Source: Bacteroidales bacterium
Lineage (GTDB): Bacteria > Bacteroidota > Bacteroidia > Bacteroidales > P3
Assembly: GCA_017522105.1 (NCBI GenBank)
Contig: JAFXAA010000017.1
Location: 91,637 to 155,636, forward strand
Direction of reading: 5' to 3'
Length of the DNA stretch: 64,000 nt
The notes beneath the pieces are model-generated. The model ran no database searches. It was not told the DNA's origin and saw only the letters and a list, made by a program, of their open reading frames with translations. The translations under genes were made by a program, and so were the position numbers. Positions 51,420-60,011 of the stretch are shown here, piece by piece; the stretch's first letter is position 1, and every line of letters begins with the position of its first letter.

Positions 51420-52310
51420 ATGACAACCGCAGCTGACATTGCAAAAAACTTAGGGCTGACACTCTATGGCAAGAATGTCTCCGTAGAGCATTATTCACAA
51501 ATATCTGCGCCACGACCTCAAAGCGTGGTATTTGCCAAAAAATACAACGACAACTATGTATCATTGCTGAACGAGTGCAGCAACCTTTTGGCCATTGTCA
51601 CGCCCGAATACGCTGGAAAACTGACATGCAGCTATATAGTCTCCGACAATCCACGATTAGACTACATTCGTACCCTGACTCATTATTTCTCTCAAGACAA
51701 ACCCAAAGGACTCATTCACAATACGGCAACAATTGAAGCTGGAGCGACCATTGGCAAAGACGTTTTCATAGGTTCTGGATGTTATATTTCAGCTGAATGC
51801 GTAGTTGGTGACAACTGTGTAATACACCCCAATGTGGTTTTAGACAACCATGTTGTGCTTGGCAACAATTGCGAGATTAAGTCGGGCGCAGTACTCGGAC
51901 AAGAAGGGTTCGGGTTCGAGCGCGACTCCAGCGGTAATCCCGTACACTTTCCCCATTTTGGCGACGTAATCGTTGGCAACAATGTATTCATCGGCAGCAA
52001 CACTACCGTAGAACGGGCAACACTGGGCAGCACAATCATTGAGGACAACGTAAAAATTGACGACCTCGTTCAGATAGGACACAACAGCCATATTGGTGAA
52101 GGGAGCATGATTACCGTAGGCGCCATCGTTTGCGGCGGAGCGGTGCTAAAACCACGCAGCTATCTTGCCCCAAACGCCAGTATAAAGGAGAAAGTAACCA
52201 TTGGGCAGGACGCTCTGGTTGGACTTGGAGCCGTCGTGTTGAAAGATGTACCCGACGGTGCTATCGTTGCAGGAGTCCCCGCAAAAGAATTGAATAAAAG
52301 AAACCTCTAA
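51420..52310 (+). CDS. LpxD-like left-handed beta-helix N-acyltransferase
   Basis: This 296-residue protein has an N-terminal mixed domain of about 100 residues like that of LpxD (SQISAPRPQSVVFAKKY, YIVSDNPRLDYIRTLTHYF). A hexapeptide-repeat beta-helix follows (IEAGATIGKDVFIGSGCYIS and similar), with a His in VQIGHNSHIG at the expected catalytic site. By position it takes the WbpD role, N-acylating the 3-amino sugar. WbpD/WlbB enzymes are only about 190 residues and have no LpxD-type N-domain. So it may use a different acyl donor, such as acyl-ACP, or have a different function. It is not the main lipid A LpxD by context. Confidence 0.82.
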   Translation: MTTAADIAKNLGLTLYGKNVSVEHYSQISAPRPQSVVFAKKYNDNYVSLLNECSNLLAIVTPEYAGKLTCSYIVSDNPRLDYIRTLTHYFSQDKPKGLIHNTATIEAGATIGKDVFIGSGCYISAECVVGDNCVIHPNVVLDNHVVLGNNCEIKSGAVLGQEGFGFERDSSGNPVHFPHFGDVIVGNNVFIGSNTTVERATLGSTIIEDNVKIDDLVQIGHNSHIGEGSMITVGAIVCGGAVLKPRSYLAPNASIKEKVTIGQDALVGLGAVVLKDVPDGAIVAGVPAKELNKRNL

Positions 52311-52327
52311 CCATAAAGATACAATCT

Positions 52328-52957
52328 ATGGAAATAAACAACATACTGGTACTCGCGCCTCATACCGATGACGGAGAACTGGGACTGGGCGGTACGATAA
52401 GCAAATATATCGAAGAGGGCAAAAACGTATACTATGCAGCATTTTCCACTGCCGACCAATCGGTGCCAGACGGGTTTCCAAAAGATATTCTTGCCACAGA
52501 GGTTCGCAACGCCACACAAAAACTAGGCATCCCTTCCGATAACTTATACGTCTATCATTACGAGGTACGCAAACTGAACTATGTACGCCAAAACCTGCTG
52601 GAAGACATGGTAAAACTGCGCAACGAACGCAACTATGACCTCGTCTTTATGCCTTCATCGCACGATATACATCAAGACCATACAACCGTGGCGCAAGAAG
52701 CCATCCGCGCCTTCAAGAAGACGACACTGCTCGGCTACGAACTCATCTGGAACAACCTTACTTTTGACACCGACTGTTTTGTAAAACTTGAAGAACGACA
52801 CATCGAGGCTAAATGTCAGGCACTGCAAGAATACAAAAGCCAAAGCTTCCGCGACTATACATCGCCAGATTTTGTTCGCTCTCTTGCCCGCACACGTGGG
52901 GTACAAGTGGGATGTCAATATGCAGAAGCCTTTGAAGTAATAAGACTTTTCCTATGA
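52328..52957 (+). CDS. PIG-L/LmbE-family deacetylase
   Basis: This 209-residue zinc-dependent N-deacetylase has the metal-binding APHTDDGELG near residues 10-20 and the HDIHQDH motif near 114-120. These enzymes remove acetyl groups from GlcNAc-type sugars. In this operon it could act on the nucleotide sugar or on the lipid-linked glycan; the substrate is not shown. It overlaps the next gene by 4 bp (ATGA). Confidence 0.88.
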   Translation: MEINNILVLAPHTDDGELGLGGTISKYIEEGKNVYYAAFSTADQSVPDGFPKDILATEVRNATQKLGIPSDNLYVYHYEVRKLNYVRQNLLEDMVKLRNERNYDLVFMPSSHDIHQDHTTVAQEAIRAFKKTTLLGYELIWNNLTFDTDCFVKLEERHIEAKCQALQEYKSQSFRDYTSPDFVRSLARTRGVQVGCQYAEAFEVIRLFL

Positions 52958-54180
52958 ACATCCTTATGATAAGCCACTATGCCGGCGCACCGCAGTACGG
53001 CATGGAGTTTCGCTCATACTATATGGCTCGCGAGTGGGTACGCATGGGGCACCAAGTGATGATTGTCGGCGCTTCTTACTCGCACCTGCGCAAACAACAG
53101 CCACATACTGGTCACGAAATATTGGAGGGAATAAACTACTTATGGCTTCCCACCAGCGAATATGAAGGCAATGGTGCCAGACGAGTACTTACAATGTTTC
53201 AATTCTGTTGCCAAGTATACAAGCACCGCAAAGAACTGATGGCCTTCAAGCCAGACATGGTAATTGCATCGTCCGTATACACCTTCGACATTTACCCTAG
53301 CCACTATATAGCCCGTCGCACCAACGCCAAGCTAGTCTACGAAGTCCATGACCTTTGGCCGCTATCGGTGATGGTCATTGGAGGATACAAAAAATGGCAC
53401 CCATTCATCATGATGCTGCAACATTGCGAGGACTATGCATACCGACATTGCAACATGGTAGTCTCAATGTTAGACAAGGCCTTTCCCCACATGCAAAAGC
53501 ACGGCTTGACAAAAGACCGTTTCTGCTGTGTCCCCAACGGCTATCTGAAAGAAGAATGGTCTCACGTAGACGACATTGTTCTCCCCGACGAGCACACACA
53601 CCTATTCTCACGACTCCATTCAGAAGGAAAAACCATCGTCGGCTTTGCGGGGGGTCACACCCAATCTACTGCAATGGACATCCTTATCAAAGCGGCAAAA
53701 CTACTAAAGGATCGTACCGATCTGGCATACGTCATGGTCGGCAAAGGCCCTCAGAAGGACGAACTGATGCAACTGGCAGCAAGCTATGGGTTGAAAGACT
53801 TCCACTTCCTGCCACCTGTAGAAAAATGCTGCATACCTAAAGTTGTGCAACATTTCGACATCTGCTACGAAGGTGGCGTACACAGTTTCCTCCACAAATA
53901 CGGGACCTCTGCCAACAAAATGATTGACTACATGCTTGCAGGAAAACCTATCGTAAAGTCGGTGGATGAACCGGGCAGCGAAGTGGAACGTGTTGGATGC
54001 GGCATACAGGTTGAGGCTGAGAATGTACAACAAGTCTGTGACGCAATACGCACAATTGCCGACATGTCGCCAGCCGACCGCAATGCCATGGGTGACAAAG
54101 GACGCAGATATGCTCTCGACAATCTGGAGTATCATATCCTTGCCGAGAAATTCATCGACAATGTAATCCATAAATCATAA
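52954..54180 (+). CDS. Glycosyltransferase family 4 (WbuB-like)
   Basis: This 408-residue GT-B enzyme probably adds a sugar to the lipid-linked repeat at the inner face of the membrane. The N-terminus MNILMISHYAGAPQYGMEFR resembles WbuB-type transferases. Later come VYEVHDLWPLSV, the donor-domain stretch GFAGGHTQSTAMDIL and YGTSANKMIDYMLAGKPIV. The usual EX7E is replaced by the NKMIDYM type, as in related Bacteroidetes proteins. The linkage cannot be predicted. Confidence 0.88.
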   Translation: MNILMISHYAGAPQYGMEFRSYYMAREWVRMGHQVMIVGASYSHLRKQQPHTGHEILEGINYLWLPTSEYEGNGARRVLTMFQFCCQVYKHRKELMAFKPDMVIASSVYTFDIYPSHYIARRTNAKLVYEVHDLWPLSVMVIGGYKKWHPFIMMLQHCEDYAYRHCNMVVSMLDKAFPHMQKHGLTKDRFCCVPNGYLKEEWSHVDDIVLPDEHTHLFSRLHSEGKTIVGFAGGHTQSTAMDILIKAAKLLKDRTDLAYVMVGKGPQKDELMQLAASYGLKDFHFLPPVEKCCIPKVVQHFDICYEGGVHSFLHKYGTSANKMIDYMLAGKPIVKSVDEPGSEVERVGCGIQVEAENVQQVCDAIRTIADMSPADRNAMGDKGRRYALDNLEYHILAEKFIDNVIHKS

Positions 54181-54192
54181 ATACCCAATACA

Positions 54193-55302
54193 ATGCACAT
54201 ACTCACCGTCATAGGAGCCCGTCCTCAAATAATAAAGGCTGCCGCCGTAAGTCGCGCCATAGCCAATATGTTTGCCGACAAGGTGACCGAACACATACTT
54301 CACACCGGCCAACACTATGACACCAATATGTCGCAAGTATTCTTCGATGAACTCGGCATCCCCCAGCCGGAATACAATCTCGGTGTCGGTTCGGGCCGTC
54401 ACGGCGAACAGACCGCCAAGATGATTTCAGGCATAGAGAACGTACTCCTAAGCCGTCATTTCGACGGCATAATACTATACGGCGACACCAACAGCACCCT
54501 GGCCGGCGCCATCGCCGCCTCGAAACTGCATATCCCTATTTACCACATTGAGGCAGGCTTGCGTTCTTTCAACCGTTCCATGCCTGAAGAAATTAACCGC
54601 ATTGTTTGCGACCAACTCTCCACCATCCTTTTTGCACCCACACAGACTGCCGTAGACAACCTGCGGGAAGAAGGTTTCTTCGTAGAACATCCAACATTAA
54701 GCCGCAAAGTTGTCAACTGCGGCGACGTCATGTACGACAACAGCCTGCACTTTGCCCAAGTGGCCACCAGGCAATGCGACATCATGCAGCGCCTCTCTCT
54801 CCAACCAGAAGCCTACATCCTTGCCACCATCCACCGCGACAACAACACCGACGACCCACAACGGCTTGAACACATACTCTCTGCCCTCGCATATATTGCT
54901 CACACCGACAATGTCCCCATCGTACTTCCTCTCCACCCACGCACACGCAGCAAACTCTCCGTCCTGCACCAAAATATCATCAACAGCGAGCCCCTGCTAC
55001 ACCTCATGCAACCTCTTTCCTTTCTTGAGATGACCTTGCTGGAGCAGAATGCCAAACTGATAATGACCGATAGTGGCGGCGTGCAAAAAGAGGCTTTTTT
55101 CTTTGAGCGTCCATGCATAATCCTGCGCCCCGAAACAGAATGGGTCGAGATTGTGCAACACGATGCCGGCATTATTGCCGATGCCGACTATCAGCGCATC
55201 ATCGATGCCTATGCACAACTGGCACATCGCCACGTCTCCTTCCCACCCCTTTTCGGCGACGGTCATGCTGCCGAAAAGATACTCCAAACCATTGTCTCCT
55301 AA
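54193..55302 (+). CDS. wecB: Non-hydrolysing UDP-GlcNAc 2-epimerase family (WecB/WbpI-like)
   Basis: This enzyme inverts C2 of a UDP-GlcNAc-type sugar. The 369 residues begin HILTVIGARPQIIKAAAVSR and contain HTGQHYD, YGDTNSTLAGA, HIEAGLRSF and the C-terminal DSGGVQKEA, the family's allosteric and active-site motifs. In this context it probably acts like WbpI, making the 2,3-diacetamido-mannuronic acid from the gluco form; plain WecB activity is the alternative. Confidence 0.93.
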   Translation: MHILTVIGARPQIIKAAAVSRAIANMFADKVTEHILHTGQHYDTNMSQVFFDELGIPQPEYNLGVGSGRHGEQTAKMISGIENVLLSRHFDGIILYGDTNSTLAGAIAASKLHIPIYHIEAGLRSFNRSMPEEINRIVCDQLSTILFAPTQTAVDNLREEGFFVEHPTLSRKVVNCGDVMYDNSLHFAQVATRQCDIMQRLSLQPEAYILATIHRDNNTDDPQRLEHILSALAYIAHTDNVPIVLPLHPRTRSKLSVLHQNIINSEPLLHLMQPLSFLEMTLLEQNAKLIMTDSGGVQKEAFFFERPCIILRPETEWVEIVQHDAGIIADADYQRIIDAYAQLAHRHVSFPPLFGDGHAAEKILQTIVS

Positions 55303-55315
55303 ACGACATTCCTCA

Positions 55316-58144
55316 ATGCACCTCCATACAGACTCCCTGCACCGCATCGCCTACGCCACAGATGCCTCAATCTACCGCGAACTCCCTTTCGCCGTTGCCT
55401 TCCCGGAGTCTGACGACGACATAATTGAACTCATAGACGAAGCCCGCCGCAGGCACACCCACCTCATTCCTCGTGCCGGCGGAACAAGCATCGCCGGTCA
55501 AGTGGTAGGTAACGGTATTATCGTTGACATAAGTCGCCACCTTAACCACATAATCGAGATTAACCCTCAGGAACGCTGGGCATGGGTAGAGCCCGGCGTG
55601 GTGCGCGATGAGCTGAACAAAACCCTCGAGCCTCACGGTCTCTTCTTCAGTCCGGAGACCTCCACCTCCAACCGCTGCTGTATCGGTGGCATGGTTGGCA
55701 ACAACTCCTGCGGCACACATTCTCTCGTCTATGGCAGCACACGCCACCATGTTCTCGCTTTGCGCGGAATACTGAGTGACGGCACTCGTTTCGACACGAC
55801 TCGCCAAGAACACGACAATCCCCTTCTCGGGAAGATAATCTCCCAACTTAAGTCGTGGGCAGCAGATTCTCATATACGGCAACTGATAACAGACAATTTT
55901 CCAGACCCCGCACTCCGTCGCCGCAGCTGTGGCTATGCCATCGATGAAGCCATCGAAGGCGGCATAGACCTCTGCAAACTCCTCTGCGGCAGCGAGGGCA
56001 CGCTGGCGTTTATCACAGCCATACAACTCTCTCTCGACCCTCTGCCGCCCAAAGAGAAGATGGTGCTTTGTGCCCACTGTCACTCCCTGTCCGACAGCTA
56101 CAGGGCCAACCTCATAGCCCTGCGCCACAACCCGGTGGCCATCGAGCTTATGGACGGCAGAATTCTTGAGCTGTGTCGCAACAGCCATTCGCAGCAGAGC
56201 AACCATTTCTTCATCAAAGGCCAGCCTGAAGCCCTGCTGATCACCGAGTTCAACGGCGCAAACATGGAGAGCCATGCCAATGCTCTTGAGCAGGAACTGC
56301 TTGACAGCGGCCTGGCCTACCACTGCAGCCGCGTCTACAACGACGACATCAGCCGCGTATGGGCCTTGCGCAAAGCAGGCCTCGGCGTGCTGACTGGCGT
56401 CAAGGGCGACCGCAAACCCATCGGCGTCATAGAAGACACCGCTGTCGCTCCCGAGCGGCTGCCACAATACCTCGAAGAGTTTGAGCAGATGATGCAGCGT
56501 CATGGCCTCAGCTGTGTTTACTATGGCCACATAAGTACTGGCGAGCTGCACCTGCGGCCCATCCTCGATGTCAAGCAGCCCGCCGACCGGCAGCTCTTCC
56601 GCCAGGTGGCAGAAGAGACAGCCCTCCTTGTACGCAAATACCGTGGCAGCCTCAGCGGCGAACACGGCGACGGCCGCCTGCGCGGCGAGTTCATCCCGCT
56701 GGTCTACGGCGATGAGGTCTACAACCTCATGCGGCAGGTGAAACAATGCTGGGACCCTGACGGAGTCTTCAACATGCACAAAATTGTCGACACCCCGCCC
56801 ATGGACGAGAGCCTGCGCTACGACGTCAACCAGCAATATGCCTGTCCGGATAGCGACCTCATGTGCTCCATCGAGCAATGCAACGGCGCCGGCGACTGCC
56901 GCAAGAGCAACGCCATCGGCGGCACCATGTGCCCCACCTTCAAACTCACCCACGACGAGCTCCTCTCAACCCGCGCCCGTGCCAACGTCCTCCGCGAAGT
57001 GCTCACTCGCGGTCTTCCCCCCGATGCCGACACCACCGAAGCCAAAGCTCTGGAAGAAATGCTCTACAGCTGCCTCGCTTGCAAGGGATGTCACGGAGAA
57101 TGCCCGTCCAACGTGGACATGACGGCAATCCGCGCCCGCGTGTTGCAGATGCTCTACCGCAAGCACGGCACCCCCTTCCGCAGCTGGATGGTGGCCCACA
57201 TGGCCGATGTAGAGCGCCTCGGACACATCGTATGGCCTCTCTACAACCTCTTTGCATCCTGGAAACCCTCATCGGCGATTATCAAACACATCGTCTCCTT
57301 TGCCCCGCAGCGCTCCATCCCCACCCTGTCGCCGCGCTCCATGAGGCAGCTCATAAAACAACTTAAACCCGTACCCGAAGGTCCTGACAAAGGCACCGTC
57401 TACCTCTTCGCCGACGAATTCACCGACCTCCAAGAAGCCCAGCTTGGCCTAACATTCGCCCGATTACTCACCCGTCTCGGCTACAGCATCGAGATTCCCC
57501 GACATGTAGAGAGTGGCCGTGCGGCAATATCCAAGGGCTGCCTCGACATCGCAGCACGCTTCGCCCGACGCAACGTAGCTCTGCTGAAAGACAAGATAAC
57601 CGACGACACACCCCTTGTAGGCATCGAACCCAGCTGCATACTCACCTTCCGCGACGAATACCCAGACCTGGTGCCAGACACCATGCGCGCCGACGCCGAG
57701 CGGTTGGGGCGCAACTGCCTGCTCTTCGACGAGTTCATCATACGCGAGGTGGCCAAGGGCAACATCACTCCGGACCAGTTCAAGCCAGACACCTTTGAGG
57801 TGTGGCTCCACGGCCACTGCCACCAGAAAGCCATCGTGGGCATCGACAAAACCGCCGCCATGCTGCGGCTCATGCCAGGATGCCACCTGCACGTCATCCC
57901 CTCCTCATGCTGCGGCATGGCGGGTTCCTTCGGATACGAGAAAGAGCACTACCAGACATCCCTTGCCATCGGCGAGATGATCCTCTTCCCCACCGTCCGG
58001 CAAGCCCTCGCCTCCGTGCCGCATGGCATACCGGCCTACATCGCTGCCCCCGGCACCTCCTGCCGCCAACAGATCCTCGACGGCACCGGCCACCACGCCC
58101 TGCACCCCTTAGAAATCATGCACCTCATGCTTAAAGACCAATGA
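55316..58144 (+). CDS. FAD/Fe-S D-2-hydroxyacid dehydrogenase, YdiJ-like (D-2-hydroxyglutarate dehydrogenase?)
   Basis: This 942-residue oxidoreductase has an FAD-binding (GlcD-type) domain (LIPRAGGTSIAGQVVG near residues 42-57), an FAD-oxidase C-terminal domain (YRGSLSGEHGDGRLRGEF) and two 4Fe-4S clusters (CSIEQCNGAGDC with MCPTF; CLACKGCHGECP). The CCG-type C-terminal domain has HGHCHQKA and SSCCGMAGSFGYE. This order matches YdiJ, described as a D-2-hydroxyglutarate dehydrogenase. The upstream frame is open to 55151, but that overlaps the epimerase, so I start at the ATG at 55316. It lies 13 bp after the epimerase and overlaps the next glycosyltransferase by 4 bp, so it belongs to the glycan operon. 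It may consume the 2-hydroxyglutarate made by the WbpB-like enzyme (inference). Confidence 0.9.
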   Translation: MHLHTDSLHRIAYATDASIYRELPFAVAFPESDDDIIELIDEARRRHTHLIPRAGGTSIAGQVVGNGIIVDISRHLNHIIEINPQERWAWVEPGVVRDELNKTLEPHGLFFSPETSTSNRCCIGGMVGNNSCGTHSLVYGSTRHHVLALRGILSDGTRFDTTRQEHDNPLLGKIISQLKSWAADSHIRQLITDNFPDPALRRRSCGYAIDEAIEGGIDLCKLLCGSEGTLAFITAIQLSLDPLPPKEKMVLCAHCHSLSDSYRANLIALRHNPVAIELMDGRILELCRNSHSQQSNHFFIKGQPEALLITEFNGANMESHANALEQELLDSGLAYHCSRVYNDDISRVWALRKAGLGVLTGVKGDRKPIGVIEDTAVAPERLPQYLEEFEQMMQRHGLSCVYYGHISTGELHLRPILDVKQPADRQLFRQVAEETALLVRKYRGSLSGEHGDGRLRGEFIPLVYGDEVYNLMRQVKQCWDPDGVFNMHKIVDTPPMDESLRYDVNQQYACPDSDLMCSIEQCNGAGDCRKSNAIGGTMCPTFKLTHDELLSTRARANVLREVLTRGLPPDADTTEAKALEEMLYSCLACKGCHGECPSNVDMTAIRARVLQMLYRKHGTPFRSWMVAHMADVERLGHIVWPLYNLFASWKPSSAIIKHIVSFAPQRSIPTLSPRSMRQLIKQLKPVPEGPDKGTVYLFADEFTDLQEAQLGLTFARLLTRLGYSIEIPRHVESGRAAISKGCLDIAARFARRNVALLKDKITDDTPLVGIEPSCILTFRDEYPDLVPDTMRADAERLGRNCLLFDEFIIREVAKGNITPDQFKPDTFEVWLHGHCHQKAIVGIDKTAAMLRLMPGCHLHVIPSSCCGMAGSFGYEKEHYQTSLAIGEMILFPTVRQALASVPHGIPAYIAAPGTSCRQQILDGTGHHALHPLEIMHLMLKDQ

Positions 58145-59247
58145 AAGTATTGCTCCTCTCCGACGCCGACAGCATCCATACCCTTCGCTGGGTACGTTCC
58201 CTCAGCCAGCGAGGCTGTGAAATACTGCTTTTCAACCTGCTCCGCTGCGACTTGTCTCCCTACGATGGCATGTCCAACGTAAAGGTGTACAGCTGCGACT
58301 TCGTATTGCGCGACAGTGCTGCCATCTCGCAACGCATCCTCGACAAGATGGTATACCTCAAGGCCGTACGCCTGTTGCGCCAACAGATAAGGCTCTTCCG
58401 TCCGGACTTTCTGCATGCCCACTATGCTTGCAGCTTCGGCCTCATCGGAGCCCTCTCCGGCTTCCATCCTTTCGTGCTTTCCGTCTGGGGCAGCGACGTC
58501 TACAACTATCCGCGCCAGGGCTCACTCTACCGCCATCTTCTCACCTTCACCCTTAAGAAGGCCGACCATATCCTCTCCACCAGCCACTGCATGGCCCGCG
58601 AGACCAACCTCTACACTCCCAAGCCCATCTCCGTCACCCCCTTCGGCGTGGACATGCAGCGATTCTGCCCTGTACCCACGGACGAGAAGCCCGCCGCATT
58701 TGTCGTCGGCAACGTCAAGACTCTTAAATACTGCTATGGCATCGACACTCTCATCCGTGCCTTTGCACTTGTCAACAAGCACCATCCGCAGACCGACATG
58801 CGCCTGCTCATTGCCGGCACCGGGCCAGACCGCGACCAACTCATCGCTCTATGTGAAGAACTCGGCATACGCCAACTTGTTGACTTCCTCGGCTACATCC
58901 CCAACCAAGAGCTGCCCAAACTCTATGCCAAATTCGACGTATCAGTGTCGCTGAGCCGCGAAGAGAGCTTCGGCGTGGTGGCTGTCGAAGCAATGTCCTG
59001 TGGATGCCCTGTGGTCACCTCCGACGCCGAAGGATTCTGCGAGGTTGTCGACAACAACGTCACAGGTTTCGTGGTGCCCAAAGACAACCCCGAAGCCGCT
59101 GCCGAAGCCATAGAACGCTTCATTGACAATCCGCAACTGCGCGGCACTATGGGCGCCGCTGCACGCCAACGCGTGGCCAACCTCTACGATTGGGAGCGCA
59201 ACGTAGACACCATGATGGACATCTACAAGCGCGTCATTGCCTCCTGA
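58141..59247 (+). CDS. Glycosyltransferase family 4
   Basis: This 368-residue GT-B retaining transferase has LHAHYACSFGLIGALSG and LSVWGSDVYNYPRQG in the acceptor domain, and the EX7E motif in SREESFGVVAVEAMSCGCPV. It is the last gene of the plus-strand operon. Its final 25 bp overlap, tail to tail, with the gene on the other strand. Confidence 0.92.
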   Translation: MKVLLLSDADSIHTLRWVRSLSQRGCEILLFNLLRCDLSPYDGMSNVKVYSCDFVLRDSAAISQRILDKMVYLKAVRLLRQQIRLFRPDFLHAHYACSFGLIGALSGFHPFVLSVWGSDVYNYPRQGSLYRHLLTFTLKKADHILSTSHCMARETNLYTPKPISVTPFGVDMQRFCPVPTDEKPAAFVVGNVKTLKYCYGIDTLIRAFALVNKHHPQTDMRLLIAGTGPDRDQLIALCEELGIRQLVDFLGYIPNQELPKLYAKFDVSVSLSREESFGVVAVEAMSCGCPVVTSDAEGFCEVVDNNVTGFVVPKDNPEAAAEAIERFIDNPQLRGTMGAAARQRVANLYDWERNVDTMMDIYKRVIAS

Positions 59248-60005
59248 TTGAGCAGACCCTTCACCGCCGCCACAGGCACCCATCTTCTGAATGGGAACAA
59301 TACCTTAACTGCCAACGCCATCCAAGGCTTGTACACCACATTCAGCCTGCAATAAGCCTTGCGGAAGTGGAACTTCTGCATGAGGAAGGGCTGTATGTTA
59401 GAGTGCTCCGTGATGCTGCGTGCACCGTCGTTGACATACCCTAACCCGCATTCCTTCAGGTAGTATTCATTCATTGTATATATCAGCCCATAGTACGGGT
59501 ATCGCGACAACTCGTCTGGTCTCGCCTTCATCACCGAGTAGTCGCACATACGCTCATAGACTATATTCTTGGCAAAAGCAGCCAGATGGCCGTCACCCTT
59601 GTCAAAGGCGCCCCAGTAGTCATTCTCGGGTCCGCCCACAATATCGTTGCGGAAATCCTCTTCCGTGGGCACGGCAGCCTTCACCCTGTAGCCCTCGGCG
59701 GCGGCACGGTGCACCGGGTAGCCCAGCGCCAGCAGCTCCTCGCGTCCCATGCGACGGAACTCATAGTTGGCCATGCTGCGCCGCACCTGGTTGCGCATCT
59801 TGCCGCTCAGCTCTTCCATGCCGCCAAACGAGTCTTTCACCACATACCAGAAGCCCGTCTCCTCGCCGCAGTCGAAGTCATACGTGTTGCGCACCATCCA
59901 GCCGCCCTTGCGGAGCAAGGCCTTGCATTCGGCATGGTTCAACTGCGGTTCCTCGTCCTCGGAACCTATCCACAGCCATGCATGCTTATATAGTGTGAAT
60001 GCCAT
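59223..60005 (-). CDS. Glycan-locus protein of unknown function, possibly GNAT/FemAB-like acyltransferase
   Basis: This 260-residue soluble protein has no signal peptide. Stretches such as VKDSFGGMEELSGKMRNQ, RSMANYEFRRM and GHLAAFAKNIVYERM resemble GNAT/FemAB-like acyltransferase folds seen in some polysaccharide loci. I do not recognise a named family or catalytic residues. It starts 7 bp after the upstream glycosyltransferase and ends inside the 3' end of the convergent gene. A role in adding an acyl or aminoacyl group to the glycan is a guess from context. Confidence 0.7.
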   Translation of the reverse strand: MAFTLYKHAWLWIGSEDEEPQLNHAECKALLRKGGWMVRNTYDFDCGEETGFWYVVKDSFGGMEELSGKMRNQVRRSMANYEFRRMGREELLALGYPVHRAAAEGYRVKAAVPTEEDFRNDIVGGPENDYWGAFDKGDGHLAAFAKNIVYERMCDYSVMKARPDELSRYPYYGLIYTMNEYYLKECGLGYVNDGARSITEHSNIQPFLMQKFHFRKAYCRLNVVYKPWMALAVKVLFPFRRWVPVAAVKGLLNQEAMTRL

Positions 60006-60011
60006 CTTTGT

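Noticed and set aside
55151-55315. N-terminal extension of the YdiJ-like protein
   Set aside because: It lies inside the epimerase gene in another frame. The normal N-terminus begins at 55316.
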